NCBI GenBank assembly: GCA_964017065.1
Contig: OZ024788.1
Coordinates: 8,527,202-8,591,201 of the forward strand
Source: Haliclona indistincta
Lineage: Eukaryota > Porifera > Demospongiae > Haplosclerida > Chalinidae
Direction: 5' to 3'
DNA: 64,000 nt
This document shows, piece after piece, positions 36,831-49,027 of this stretch (the first letter of the stretch is position 1; every line of letters starts with the position of its first letter). A program made the translations under genes and the position numbers. The notes below the pieces were generated by a model. That model had not been told where the DNA came from. It was given only the letters and a program-made list of their open reading frames with translations, and did not search any database.

Positions 36831-37152
36831 CAAGAGTATATAATTAAGAAGAGTGTCGAACATAGCATACCCGTGTAGAATATCTGTGTGGAATGTAACG
36901 TGACACGCACGTGAGTAATCGCCGTAAATGTGTCCGTAATTTGTTAGTATATTGTCATCCGTTACGTTTGCGAGGGGACGTGGCCAAGTATCAGACGTCA
37001 TCATAAGCCCGAGTTAGTACAGCCATTGATCCGCACCGACAGCGCGCCAGGATTCAGCGTCATTCAGCTCACGTGCGTGTCACGTTACTTTCCACACAGA
37101 TATTGTACGCGAGTATGCTACGTTCGACACTCTTCTTAATTATATACTCTTG
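36831..37152. repeat. MITE with long terminal inverted repeats, 322 bp
   Basis: Begins CAAGAGTATATAATTAAGAA and ends in its inverted copy; the arms of roughly 95 bp run through GAGTGTCGAAC and CACGCACGTGAG-like sequence. Related to 32338-32460. Confidence 0.8.
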
Positions 37153-38104
37153 ATTAAAATGTACCCATGTGCTACATAGTAGCTGGCATAGGAAGCTACT
37201 TAAAACAGAGGGGCACAAAAGTTAGCGCGCAAAGTGAAGTGAAAAATTTTGGCTGACAAGAGCAATGGAACACATACCCTGTGCGCTATGCAAATTGATG
37301 TGAATGCTACCCCCAGTGACTTCAGTGTGAAATATTATACTAGAGTTCAGTGAACACATAACCAGCACGCGTTTAATTGAATGTGTTCGCTCAGTCTCAC
37401 AATTGCGGCACACTACTTATCGGAATGTTCTAGTCGGCGATGTTGCTAATAGTAACACATGGCCATAGCACGCGACAGGAGACTTTCTCGGCTTTGCAGG
37501 CGTCTTTCGAAGAATAAATATTCAACAACCAAGCTGTTGAGAGCTATTTCATTACAATGTTCAAGCAGTAAGGCAGTAAACAGCCGTGTTTTTTGTACCC
37601 ACACACATATAAACAAACAAACAGACGAAGCCAAACGCTTAACCCTCCAGCGCCTACGCGCCCAGAATAATTGATAATCAGGAACTCGTTATTTCAAGTG
37701 CATATCAATTTTCATACATATTGGTTCTACAATAGCTATTGTTAGTACCATCATAATATGCTACTTTGCAGTTGTTCGTGACTAAAAAGATGGGAAAGCG
37801 ATCTTTGCAACACATGTGCTAGGTAGGTATTTCAAGGGAGGCACAAACTGTCTAGAAAAATCGCAGAACTATTGTTTGTTCAGGCTAACAGTACAGTAAT
37901 TTTACACTTGTTCAGGCCTGTTGTGGCTACACCCAGCTACCAGAACATAAAGCTAGGTGTTTTCGAAGGAAAAGTTTAAAACCAAGTATTGGAGAGCTAA
38001 TAATAATTTGTGAAAACAAGCAACACACTCACCAACCGACCGACATATATGTATGCTCAACCCTCGGATTCCCACCCATTGGATGTGTAATGCATTTCAC
38101 TCAC
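37153..38104. other. Intron-like stretch of the NLR-D relic
   Basis: No gene seen. Several short open frames overlap on both strands without domain similarity. Confidence 0.35.
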
Positions 38105-38718
38105 ATGCTAATGGACCAGGATTAGTTTCCACATCACCGGAGATGATCAGAGCCTGAGAGATGATCACTATCAGTAGCACGAGTCTGACTAGAGCCTCTC
38201 GTAACAGACACCTGTTGAGCAAGCCACGAGGACAGGCTAGGTACATTGTGAAAGGAGAAAATTAAATCTTGAAGAAAGAGAAGAGACTGCTGACAGTTCA
38301 TCAGAAGAGCTAGAGTTACTGGTAGAAGAAAGAGAGACTGGTTCTTTGGAATTAAAGGAAAGGTCAGTGCAGCTCGATTTACTAGCACAAGTAGAAACTG
38401 CTACATGTGCTCGAGTATGAGGTGAGGGACATAGGTAGAAAACAGTAAATCAGAGTAACACTTGCAGTTGAAACACCCTATTCGATCCCACCGGGCCGCC
38501 ACAGCTCCACAGGCGTCGTCCACAGGCAATCGCGAACGAGTGCTCGATCGCGAAGGACAAGAGAGGGAACCCCCGCGCGCGTGGTCAATTAATCAATTTT
38601 TAGCACGTGGATGTCGGTGACGTCAGGAGCACATGAAGTCTAGTCACGAAACCGGTACCGCTATTACAAATGTAACCACATTGAACGAGGCTAATCATGC
38701 GTGAGTGTATTATCACTT

Positions 38719-39564
38719 TTAGTCAACTTTTTGAGCAATGAAGAACATTGTACCAATTAATCCGACACTTTGAACAAATGAATAGTCCTCTTGATTTGTT
38801 TCGCACTTATGAACTGCTATGATGTGGAATCCTGTGGCTTCCAGAGTCGACTGCACAAAGGACTGACTAAGTGACAAATCATAGAACACCTCACTACCGA
38901 TAGTATATGGTATCAGTTGACCAGAACTGCTCTTATCTGACTCGGTAGAGTATAGCAAGAGATGACCGCCTGATCTGACTAGTTTAGCTATTTTAATGAT
39001 TGCCTGTTTGTACTCTACTTCTGATTGACACACAGTGTCAAGGCAAAGGCTTGTGATGACGATATCGTATGGTCCTTCGTATCCCTCTTTGATAGGATGG
39101 TCCTGAGTAATGTCACATGAGACTACAGCCTTGACTACATTGCGAATAACCGTCTTGCGTTTTTCTACTTCACTTGATGGTTGCTTTTCCAGAGTTTCTA
39201 CAATGTACTTCAAATATGGTTCCCAGTTGAATGCAGTTGAATCCCCACTGAGCCATTTCTGCACAGCATCTCGATTCTCTTTTGTATAGTCAGCGAGGAC
39301 GATGGAACTGGCTATAGAGGCTATGCTTACCACGTTAGCCATAACGGGTCCACAGCCATAATCGAGTACCTTTAGGTCTCGAGTAGTCGCGAGTCGCGGA
39401 ACGACAGTGTCTTGCACAAATCTGTGCAGCAGAGGTAGTGGAAATCCATTGAATGCGCTCTCTGGTGATCCCGGAGTCCTGCTGTATCCACTTTCGGCTA
39501 AGTACAGTCCGGAATCAAACCTAGTAGCTCCCTGCTGATTAGAAGCTGCTGAATGTACTGCCAT
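38719..39564 (-). CDS. NNMT/PNMT/TEMT-family SAM-dependent methyltransferase
   Basis: Intronless 281-residue protein. The family transfers a methyl group from S-adenosylmethionine to small amines or thioethers (nicotinamide, indolethylamine, phenylethanolamine). Visible landmarks: YSRTPGSPESAFNGFPLPLL, the SAM-binding motif VLDYGCGPVMANVVSIA near residue 65, acidic ribose-contact VLADYTKENRDAVQKWLSG, FNWEPYLKYIVETLE, SCDITQDHP, DIVITSLCLDTVC and SGGHLLLYSTES. Length and motif order are those of human NNMT (264 residues), with a longer N-terminus. Substrate cannot be told from sequence. The stop lies only about 190 bp from the NLR-D 2A relic on the same strand. Confidence 0.9.
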   Translation of the reverse strand: MAVHSAASNQQGATRFDSGLYLAESGYSRTPGSPESAFNGFPLPLLHRFVQDTVVPRLATTRDLKVLDYGCGPVMANVVSIASIASSIVLADYTKENRDAVQKWLSGDSTAFNWEPYLKYIVETLEKQPSSEVEKRKTVIRNVVKAVVSCDITQDHPIKEGYEGPYDIVITSLCLDTVCQSEVEYKQAIIKIAKLVRSGGHLLLYSTESDKSSSGQLIPYTIGSEVFYDLSLSQSFVQSTLEATGFHIIAVHKCETNQEDYSFVQSVGLIGTMFFIAQKVD

Positions 39565-40701
39565 TTAGTTAATCAAGGATGTTTCTAGGGCATCTACTGG
39601 TAAATTGGTAGGTGGGGCGACTTGGGAAGTTACGAACACCCGACTCTTTTTCTTCCTGGCTGTGTGCAATGAAAAAGGAGCGAAGATAAAAGAAGGTAGT
39701 CGCCTGTAGCACCACAGCAAACGTATGTCCGAAGCTTTTAGTGCAGTTTCGCCATAGATCATGATGGTTTCGCAGATAAGAGACCGTTAATTGCGTCCCT
39801 ACTGTCAGTAAAGTGGAACATGCCCTACTCCTGCTCTCTTGCCTGGATCAGGTGTAAACTCCCCTTCTCCTTGTTACAATTATCGATCCAGTGTTTGAGA
39901 GGCTCCAGGTGATCTCTCCTCACACTCCTATGCATCCCTGCCATCTTGTGGCTTTCCATGAGTCTGGGATCACTGCTACCGGTCACTAAAACTATCATTT
40001 TGAACCTAACCTATTGTATATTCTTCTATTTCCTACTTTGTATCACCACTTGGAATTATTATATTATTTTTATTAGTTTATCATCCAACAACAGAAAATG
40101 GTTTCGCAGATAGAATCGAATATTTTCCCGCGCGAAATCCGCGCCGCATTGCGCGGCTAATTTCAGGACTGATGATTAAACAGTCACTAAAGGCAATGTC
40201 GAAACAAGGAAACACAATAACCAGGATGATCTCCTTCTGGTATTCTACACCACTGTTAGTAGCAGAGTCGCTAAATTCGAAATTCAAGAATTTTAGAGAG
40301 AATTTAGAAACGATTTTACTGCTACATGTAGCCTGGTCTGTATCCCTCGTCTAAAAACTCTGCAAATGCTTATATATACAGGTTAGAAAGGACAATCATC
40401 TATCTTCTAACTAGACCATACAAAGTTCGAAGTACGAGGTCTAAGTTAGAATTTGTTACCTTGCCTTACCCCGGATGTGACGAGAGAGGAGCTTTTATAA
40501 AAGACGATTCCACCACCTCAATAAATTATAATACTCACCGTCAGTGTAAATGTATAAAAATTATTCTTGCACACATTGTTTCATGAATTGTCGTATGCAA
40601 GGTTCAACACAATGAGTGTATCAAACAGATATGAGACAAGATGACATTACATAAGCATTGTTGCCATAGAAACAGATACAGTAAAGAATTCATAATGTGA
40701 T
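39565..40701. other. Intergenic between methyltransferase and PECR
   Basis: Probable promoter of the methyltransferase and 3' flank of PECR. Contains a GC-rich CCGCGCGAAATCCGCGCCGC patch near 40128. No gene recognised; the open frames there lack domains. Confidence 0.35.
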
Positions 40702-43592
<2,891 letters not shown>

Positions 43593-45196
43593 ATGGCGAG
43601 CTCGACCGAGAAGAAACTAGCCCTTGTGACCGGATCGACGAGTGGTATTGGAGAAAGCATAGCCTATGCGCTCGCTAGTAAGGGGATGGACATAGTCGTC
43701 AACGGATTCGGTACGGAAGAGCAGATACGCGCGGTCCAGAAGGAGTGCCAGTCGAGAGGAGCTCAACACGTGGAGTACTGTTCCGCTGATCTGATGGACG
43801 CGAGACAGATCGAGGCTATGTTTAGTGAAGTCAAGGAGAAGTTCGGCAAGACTCCTGACGTGCTAGTTAATAACGCGGGTAAGATGAAGTGTTTGACAGT
43901 TATGCAGATACAAACTACTCTATCATGATCCTCTGTGTAGGGCTGCAGCATGTGGCTCCAGTGGACGAGTTTCCTGTTGACAAATGGGACAAGATGATCG
44001 CTCTTAATCTATCGGCTTCATTTCACACTACTCGACTCTTTGTACCAGGAATGAAAGAAAGAGGTGACAACCCATCAAATGTTACTTCCACTGACATGAA
44101 TCATTTAACACCTATTTTGAATGCTTGTATGTCTGAGCTCGGTACAGAGGTTTTACTACTTATTGCAAGGAAGATTATGAGAGTAGTGTCACCTTGCAGT
44201 CATTGTCAAATCACTGGTATTTATTCACACAATGGAGCATGATCAAAGACTAACATTTAACGCATTGGTGCTCCACGGTTTATGCTCTGCGGTTTACGCT
44301 TTATCCTTGCAATAAATAATAAAACTGCTGTATCATGCTCAAAAAATAACACTACACTTTGATTTCTACAGGATGGGGCAGGATAATCAACATAGCCTCT
44401 ACACATGGTCTTGTTGGCTGCCCTAACAAAGCTCCTTACTGTGCCAGCAAGTTCGGAGTGGTGGGGCTGACTAAAGCAGTCGCTCTAGAGACGGCAGGGA
44501 CAGGGATCACCATCAATGCTATCTGTCCTGCTTACGTACTAACTCCATGTGAGTGAGGAAATCACTGTAGTCCTTGCTACTAACACATAATACTAACACA
44601 TAACACATTTGAATAATCAATAATGTGTGTTGAAAGGCAACAAAAGAACCCTCATTTTTCATTTTAGAATTTGAGTAAAATTCTTGTGTGACATGCTGGG
44701 CAGCTCGATAGTTATTAGACGAAGAGAATATGTAGATATTGCCTGTTATTATAGTTGTGATTGAGAGTATACTGTCTACACTGTCTGATAAATTCTCATG
44801 CTGCGTGCTAGTCGTTCACTATCGTTCTTATTCACAGTAACCATACCACAGGCTCAGGCAATAGCTGACAAGAGAGGCTGTAGTCTTGATGAAGCAAAGG
44901 TACATGCAGTTAGCTGTGCTAGCTCATCCTAGCTGCATGCACCATAAAGTTACTCTGAGACACTATTTGTATCATTGATAATTGTCTTGTTATTTTTCCA
45001 GGCAATTCTGATTGAGAAAATGCCAACAAAGGAATTTGTGTTGCCAGAACAGGTACTCGGTTACCAATGATGCTATATATCTGCTTAACCCTTTACTCAC
45101 TGGCAGATTGGCAGTATGGTAGTGTTCCTGTGCTCAGAAGATGCGAAACAGATCACAGGATCCAGCTTGACTATTGATGGTGGATACACTGCCTAA
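43593..45196 (+). CDS. Bacterial-type D-3-hydroxybutyrate dehydrogenase (SDR)
   Basis: Oxidises (R)-3-hydroxybutyrate to acetoacetate with NAD. Exons 43593-43878, 43941-44063, 44372-44548, 44838-44899, 45002-45052, 45107-45196; all joins GT-AG and in frame, about 261 residues. Rossmann loop [27 protein letters not shown], active-site YCASK (Tyr-x-x-x-Lys), [13 protein letters not shown], then the substrate-lid region [12 protein letters not shown] and [15 protein letters not shown] and the C-terminus [13 protein letters not shown]. Lid and C-terminus match the bacterial soluble PHB-pathway enzyme better than the mitochondrial membrane BDH1. No targeting signal seen. A MITE sits in intron 2. 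Confidence 0.92.
44151..44324. repeat. MITE in BDH intron 2, about 175 bp
   Basis: Terminal inverted repeats ACTACTTATTGCAAGGA and TATCCTTGCAATAAATAAT. A second copy is at 48021-48197. Confidence 0.7.
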
Positions 45197-45439
45197 AATT
45201 ATTATGCTTAAGATTAATAATATTTTTCACCTTCATTTTGAGACTAGTGCTAGAGAAGCATATACTCATAGTACATAGTCTCGTCCCCAGACCCCACCGA
45301 AGTTAGGGATGGGAATATCAAAAATTGTATTGTGCGTTAATTAGAAATAGCGCGTCAATTAGAATAAGTACAATTTTTAACCGCATAAGGTCAACTAATG
45401 TTGTGCAACTTTCTTTCATAAAACAAGTGTTCCCCAGAA
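45197..45439. other. Intergenic, BDH 3' flank
   Basis: Short region with a GATTAATAATATTTTTCACC-type AT-rich stretch after the BDH stop; no feature recognised. Confidence 0.35.
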
Positions 45440-45629
45440 GGGATGGGCCGCACCTGGAGGTACTGCAATACCAGGGCAACCCGTGGAGTGGGCGAAGCAA
45501 GCTTCTATCCACACCCCAAATTTCAAAAATTGGGTTAATAGCTTGGGGGTCAGTGACCCCCGTTCGAGCTATTAAACTCGAAAGAACAGTTATTTCTACT
45601 TGATCTTAGCCAAAAGGCCGAGAAGCGAT
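45440..45629 (-). ncRNA. U2 spliceosomal snRNA-like gene (variant branch-site region)
   Basis: Read on the minus strand from 45629 it begins ATCGCTTCTCGGCCTTTTGG and CTAAGATCAAGT, identical to the U2 5' end and stem I. It continues with CTGTTCTTTCGAGTTTAATA and GCTCGA (stem IIa with compensatory changes), GGGGGTCACTGACCCCC (stem IIb), AATTTTTG (Sm-like site region) and CCTGGTATTGCAGTACCTCC (stem IV, identical). About 190 nt, the usual U2 length. Between stem I and stem II, where U2 has GUGUAGUAUCUG, this copy has GTAGAAATAACTG, so the GUAGUA that pairs with intron branch points is not intact. It may be a pseudogene, a variant or a specialised U2. Confidence 0.85.
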
Positions 45630-46669
45630 ACAGAGAGTAAAAAATCTTCTCTTTTTATCCTCAAGAAAGGTCTCACTAGTTGAGGGTACAAGACCAGACA
45701 CATGAATCCTGTTAAAATCGTCAAAAATCGTCAGAACACATCAACATCCTGACTGGCGTGACCTAATCATCACTAAAAGTGATGGTAGATACAGTAGATG
45801 CATAGTGTATTTAGTCGTCCACAAAGATTACATAGCATGATAGCAATATCGATAAGAAACTCAACCAGATCAGTTGAAGGGTTAATCAAACCTAGCGGCA
45901 AGAGAATATGCATCAACCAACACTGTAAAACTGACTAAAGGTTGCAAGCGACAACAGTATTGTTGCATGAATCAAGCAGTGTTATATTTGTGCAAAATTG
46001 TTGCATGGAATCAAAGATAGCATCGTCATTGCATGGAAGACAGCACTTCATACAATCACATGCATGAACAGAATGCAAGAGCTGTCTTTCATGAGACACA
46101 ACTATGTGACTAGCAAAAAGTTGCTTGTTGTCAAAGTATCATCAATGAAGACGATGAATAGCACTACTATTTAAGCAGAAATAAGACAGACAGATATGCA
46201 GATAAGACAGATATGCATGCAGACAACCAGCAGTGTTTTATCCCATCCCATGCCAAAACCAGCAGTTTTGCATATCTGCAGACTGCAGTACAAGCACACA
46301 TAAGCTGTGAAACACAGATTTAATGCACAAGCAGCACAATCAACTTGCTGGAAAAGCGTACAAGTAGACTTGCTACAATAGTTAACCCCATAGTAGCTTG
46401 ACTTCAAAAGTTAACCCATGATAAATAAAATTATTGTTAACCCATGCATAGTTTGTTAATCACAAAGGAGCTAGTGTACAACTGTTCCTTGAACAAAACG
46501 TGCATTATGAAAAAGTAGATATGTACTATATTATAGTGAATCTGAATAAATGCACATCAGCGCAGACACACCTTATCTGAATAGTCTTATAACTATATCT
46601 GAAGAGTGAAAACAGATCATACGAGCACCGCCTACTTGCACAAGTAGCTACCCCTTAAATACGTACCTT
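45630..46669. other. Stretch between U2-like gene and acidic-protein exons
   Basis: The first 100 bp is the 5' flank of the U2-like gene. No proximal sequence element was identified. Short direct repeats of TTGCATG-type occur near 45960-46040. The 3' exons of the acidic protein should lie here if its gene continues, but none was recognised. Confidence 0.35.
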
Positions 46670-46896
46670 CAACACCCTCATCAGGAAGGTCACTGGTAGA
46701 ATGTGTGAAGGCCTCTCCAGGCACTGCTGGCATGACCTGGTCTCCTACCACATACTCCTCATCCTCATCATCTCTATCATCACCCGCAGGCTGGTCTAGT
46801 ATGACCACTGGAGGAGGTTTAGCCTGACCTGAACCAACCCTGAGAGAGGAGGGAGGGAGGGAGGGAGGGAGGGAGGGAGGGAGGGAGGGAGGGAGG

Positions 46897-46930
<34 letters not shown>

Positions 46931-47110
46931 AGGGGAGGGTAAATTAAAAGGGAAGTATAGTAGGTAAGAAAGAAAGATGTACACACATATCTTTAGCTTA
47001 GCAGTTAGCATGCTAATAGTGCAATACTTTACCTGGATATGTCTTCAAGAGATCATAATTATTGCTTCCTAGATAGGGAATGACCATTGCTGGACTGCCA
47101 GACATTGGCT
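46670..47110 (-). CDS. Two exons of an unrecognised acidic protein (partial)
   Basis: Exon 47033-47110 (acceptor TTGTAG, donor CAG|GTAAAG) reads PMSGSPAMVIPYLGSNNYD and LLKTYP; exon 46670-46828 reads QAKPPPVVILDQPAG, DDRDDEDEEYVVGDQVM and PGEAFTHSTSDLPDEGVEG. The frame joins only if the second acceptor is the TTCAG inside GGTTGGTTCAG. No family recognised; low complexity suggests a flexible region. It could belong to the same gene as the orphan KH exon at 54162-54282, but the phases do not join directly. Confidence 0.35.
46841..46932. repeat. (GGGA)n(GA)n microsatellite
   Basis: About 90 bp of GGGA then GA repeats, immediately before the possible acceptor of the acidic-protein exon on the minus strand. 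Confidence 0.85.
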
Positions 47111-47577
47111 CTACAATGAGAAAATATGACTAAGTAAATGTACAGCAAATTTAGCAAAATAGTGATGTTTTGATATATACCACCCATCAAAAAACATGTA
47201 CTACAGATTTGTGACAATGCAAAAGAATTTGTCACTCTTGTAGCACATGTATGATCTAAAGTGATAAGCAGTCAGGATCACATCACACATGTACAGTAGT
47301 GCCTCACTGATCTGAACAATCCTTTATGATCCCCTCTACAGTACAATCCTTGCTGATGGGTGATACCACTCTGCAGCAATCGCACAAGTGCTGTCCATAT
47401 AGGGTAGCTTTGGCTCTTCTCTGAAAAGAGATGAGCCAAAGCTTTGTCTTTGAGAGGTGTTCTGGCAGCACTTGGCTACAATTGGTTCCTTAAGTACAGT
47501 ACCAATATCTCTCACCATAAAATAATCAAAGCAATAAAAATAGCACAGTAGGTTTATAAAACATGAAACATGTAGTG

Positions 47578-48855
47578 CTAGATACTAGTAGTACTGGATT
47601 GTTGTTCAGCAGCTGGTGCATCTGATTCACTACTGTCACTCTCTGGGTTGTACTGAATGGGTAGGGCCAGTCCTACCATTCTTGCACTCTCCTCAATCGA
47701 TCTCTCTCCCTTGCCTTGATACTTGAGCAGCAGCTCCTATAATAAGATAAGCAATGAAATCATAGAAATTTTTAGTCCTGAGTCTAAAAGCAATGTTAAT
47801 TTTGTGTATTTTGTGCATTTGCGATTCACAAAACTAAATACACGAAAATTCATCTACAAGCTTAGGCACTGGCTGCAAAAAAAATTAATAGATCCACAAA
47901 AGGCTATTGTTTGCAAAATATCTGTAGTCAAGTATGTAAGATAGAGCTAGGTGATTTTCACCAACAGGTAATTTCACTCATTCCAACTCTGATTAGCTAA
48001 CAGCTAAATAACACCACTATTTTATTACTTCTTGCAAGGAAGATTTGAGTGTAAAGCATCACCTTGCAGCTACAATGTGTCAAGTACTTACTGATATTTA
48101 TTCACACAATGGAGCATGATCAAAAGCATTTTAACACATTAGTGCTCCACACTTCACACTCCATGGTTTACACTTTATCCTTGCAAGAAGTAATAAAACC
48201 GCTGTATGAAGCAAGAGTGCGAACTAGTTTTCATAACACAAGGAGAAAAAGGCTTGACAGCAGCTGTATTGATACTATACAATTCCATTCGGAATGCAGC
48301 AGAGGTGTTCAATCTATCCTACAGCAATGTTTAAGTTCATTGCAGTAAGCTGATTTTTAGTTGAATCTCTAACAAATAAGAATCTCGAATTCCATGCTTG
48401 GAAGGTCAACTATACTCACATCTAGTGACAAGAAGATAGTAACATCATGGAAAGTGCTTTAATACTCGGATTTGATCTTACTCAGTGGTGTGTAACAGCT
48501 TCTATATACCTGCTAACAAGTGTGGGTGGACACCCCCCCCTAACTAGCTACCTTGCTCTACTAGCCTAGGAGCACTCACTCGATGTGCACGTGAGCTCTC
48601 CAAGTAGCACAGATAGTTCTGAAGGAGTCTGTGGTTCTTAGTAGCTACCTCATTGTTGCTGTCTTTACCTAAGTTAGCTCTTATATACTGCCACATTGGA
48701 GAGTAACCGCCTTTCTGAAATTGAAAATTTCAGCAACAGATCTCAATGTTCAATGATTAACTGCAGACTATGTTAAAGAGAGAGAGACTAACCTCTTTCT
48801 GCGATCTGCTCAGTTCTCGTAGCAATCGTCTGTAGAGCCCAGTAGAGCTGGACAT
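47578..48855 (-). CDS. FMC1: FMC1, mitochondrial ATP synthase assembly factor
   Basis: Small LYR-like protein supporting assembly of the F1 part of mitochondrial complex V. Exons 48793-48855, 48580-48714, 47578-47736; all joins are in frame, 118 residues. N-terminus MSSSTGLYRRLLRELSRSQ has the (L)YR-xLLREL signature; the second exon includes WQYIRANLGKDSNN and YLCYLESSRAHR; the third has LLKYQGKGERSIEESARMVG and LALP, matching the GKGERS.EESA..VGL.LP block of human FMC1 (113 residues). Head-to-head with ATP6V1F, 172 bp between the start codons. Intron 2 contains a MITE (48021-48197). Confidence 0.93.
48021..48197. repeat. MITE in FMC1 intron 2
   Basis: Inverted ends TTTATTACTTCTTGCAAGGA and TATCCTTGCAAGAAGTAATA. 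Same family as 44151-44324, sharing CACACAATGGAGCATGATCA inside. Confidence 0.75.
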
Positions 48856-49027
48856 GTTTAGCACGTGAATGGAGTCAACTGACGTAAACAGCCAGTTACG
48901 GAGTTTTGTTTTAACCCTTCCACGTTCTTATTACTGATCATCTCCGTATATTTCCGTGTTATCTGCAGTGTAGGGAGAAACACCGTCTGCAATCGAGGCT
49001 GAATAGAGAGCTAGTAGCAGACGCGAA
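48856..49027. promoter_or_regulatory. Bidirectional promoter FMC1 / ATP6V1F, copy 1
   Basis: 172 bp between divergent start codons, recurring upstream of copy 2 with CACCGTCTGCAATCGAGGC and GAGCTAGTAGCAGACGCGAA conserved. An E-box-like CACGTG lies near 48864. No TATA box seen. Confidence 0.6.

Larger units (their letters stand above)
36692..38525 (-). pseudogene. NLR-D relic: 2A leader and truncated Death exon
   Basis: At 38105-38525 lies a 2A leader related to that of NLR-A: it ends CLLREALVRLVLLIVIISQ, then GDVETNPGP, LA and donor CAT|GTGAGTG. Its front part is damaged: the ATG is lost (ACG at the equivalent place beside GTGGAGCTGTGGC) and the middle is frame-shifted. At 36692-36800 a Death-exon relic (DRTLYIQLVNLKKADGSSL, RWITSLEQ) matches the start of the NLR-A Death exon and then hits a stop. 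No NACHT exon lies between this and NLR-C. An ATG at 38246 is in frame with the hydrophobic-2A end, so a short leader peptide could still be made. Confidence 0.75.
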
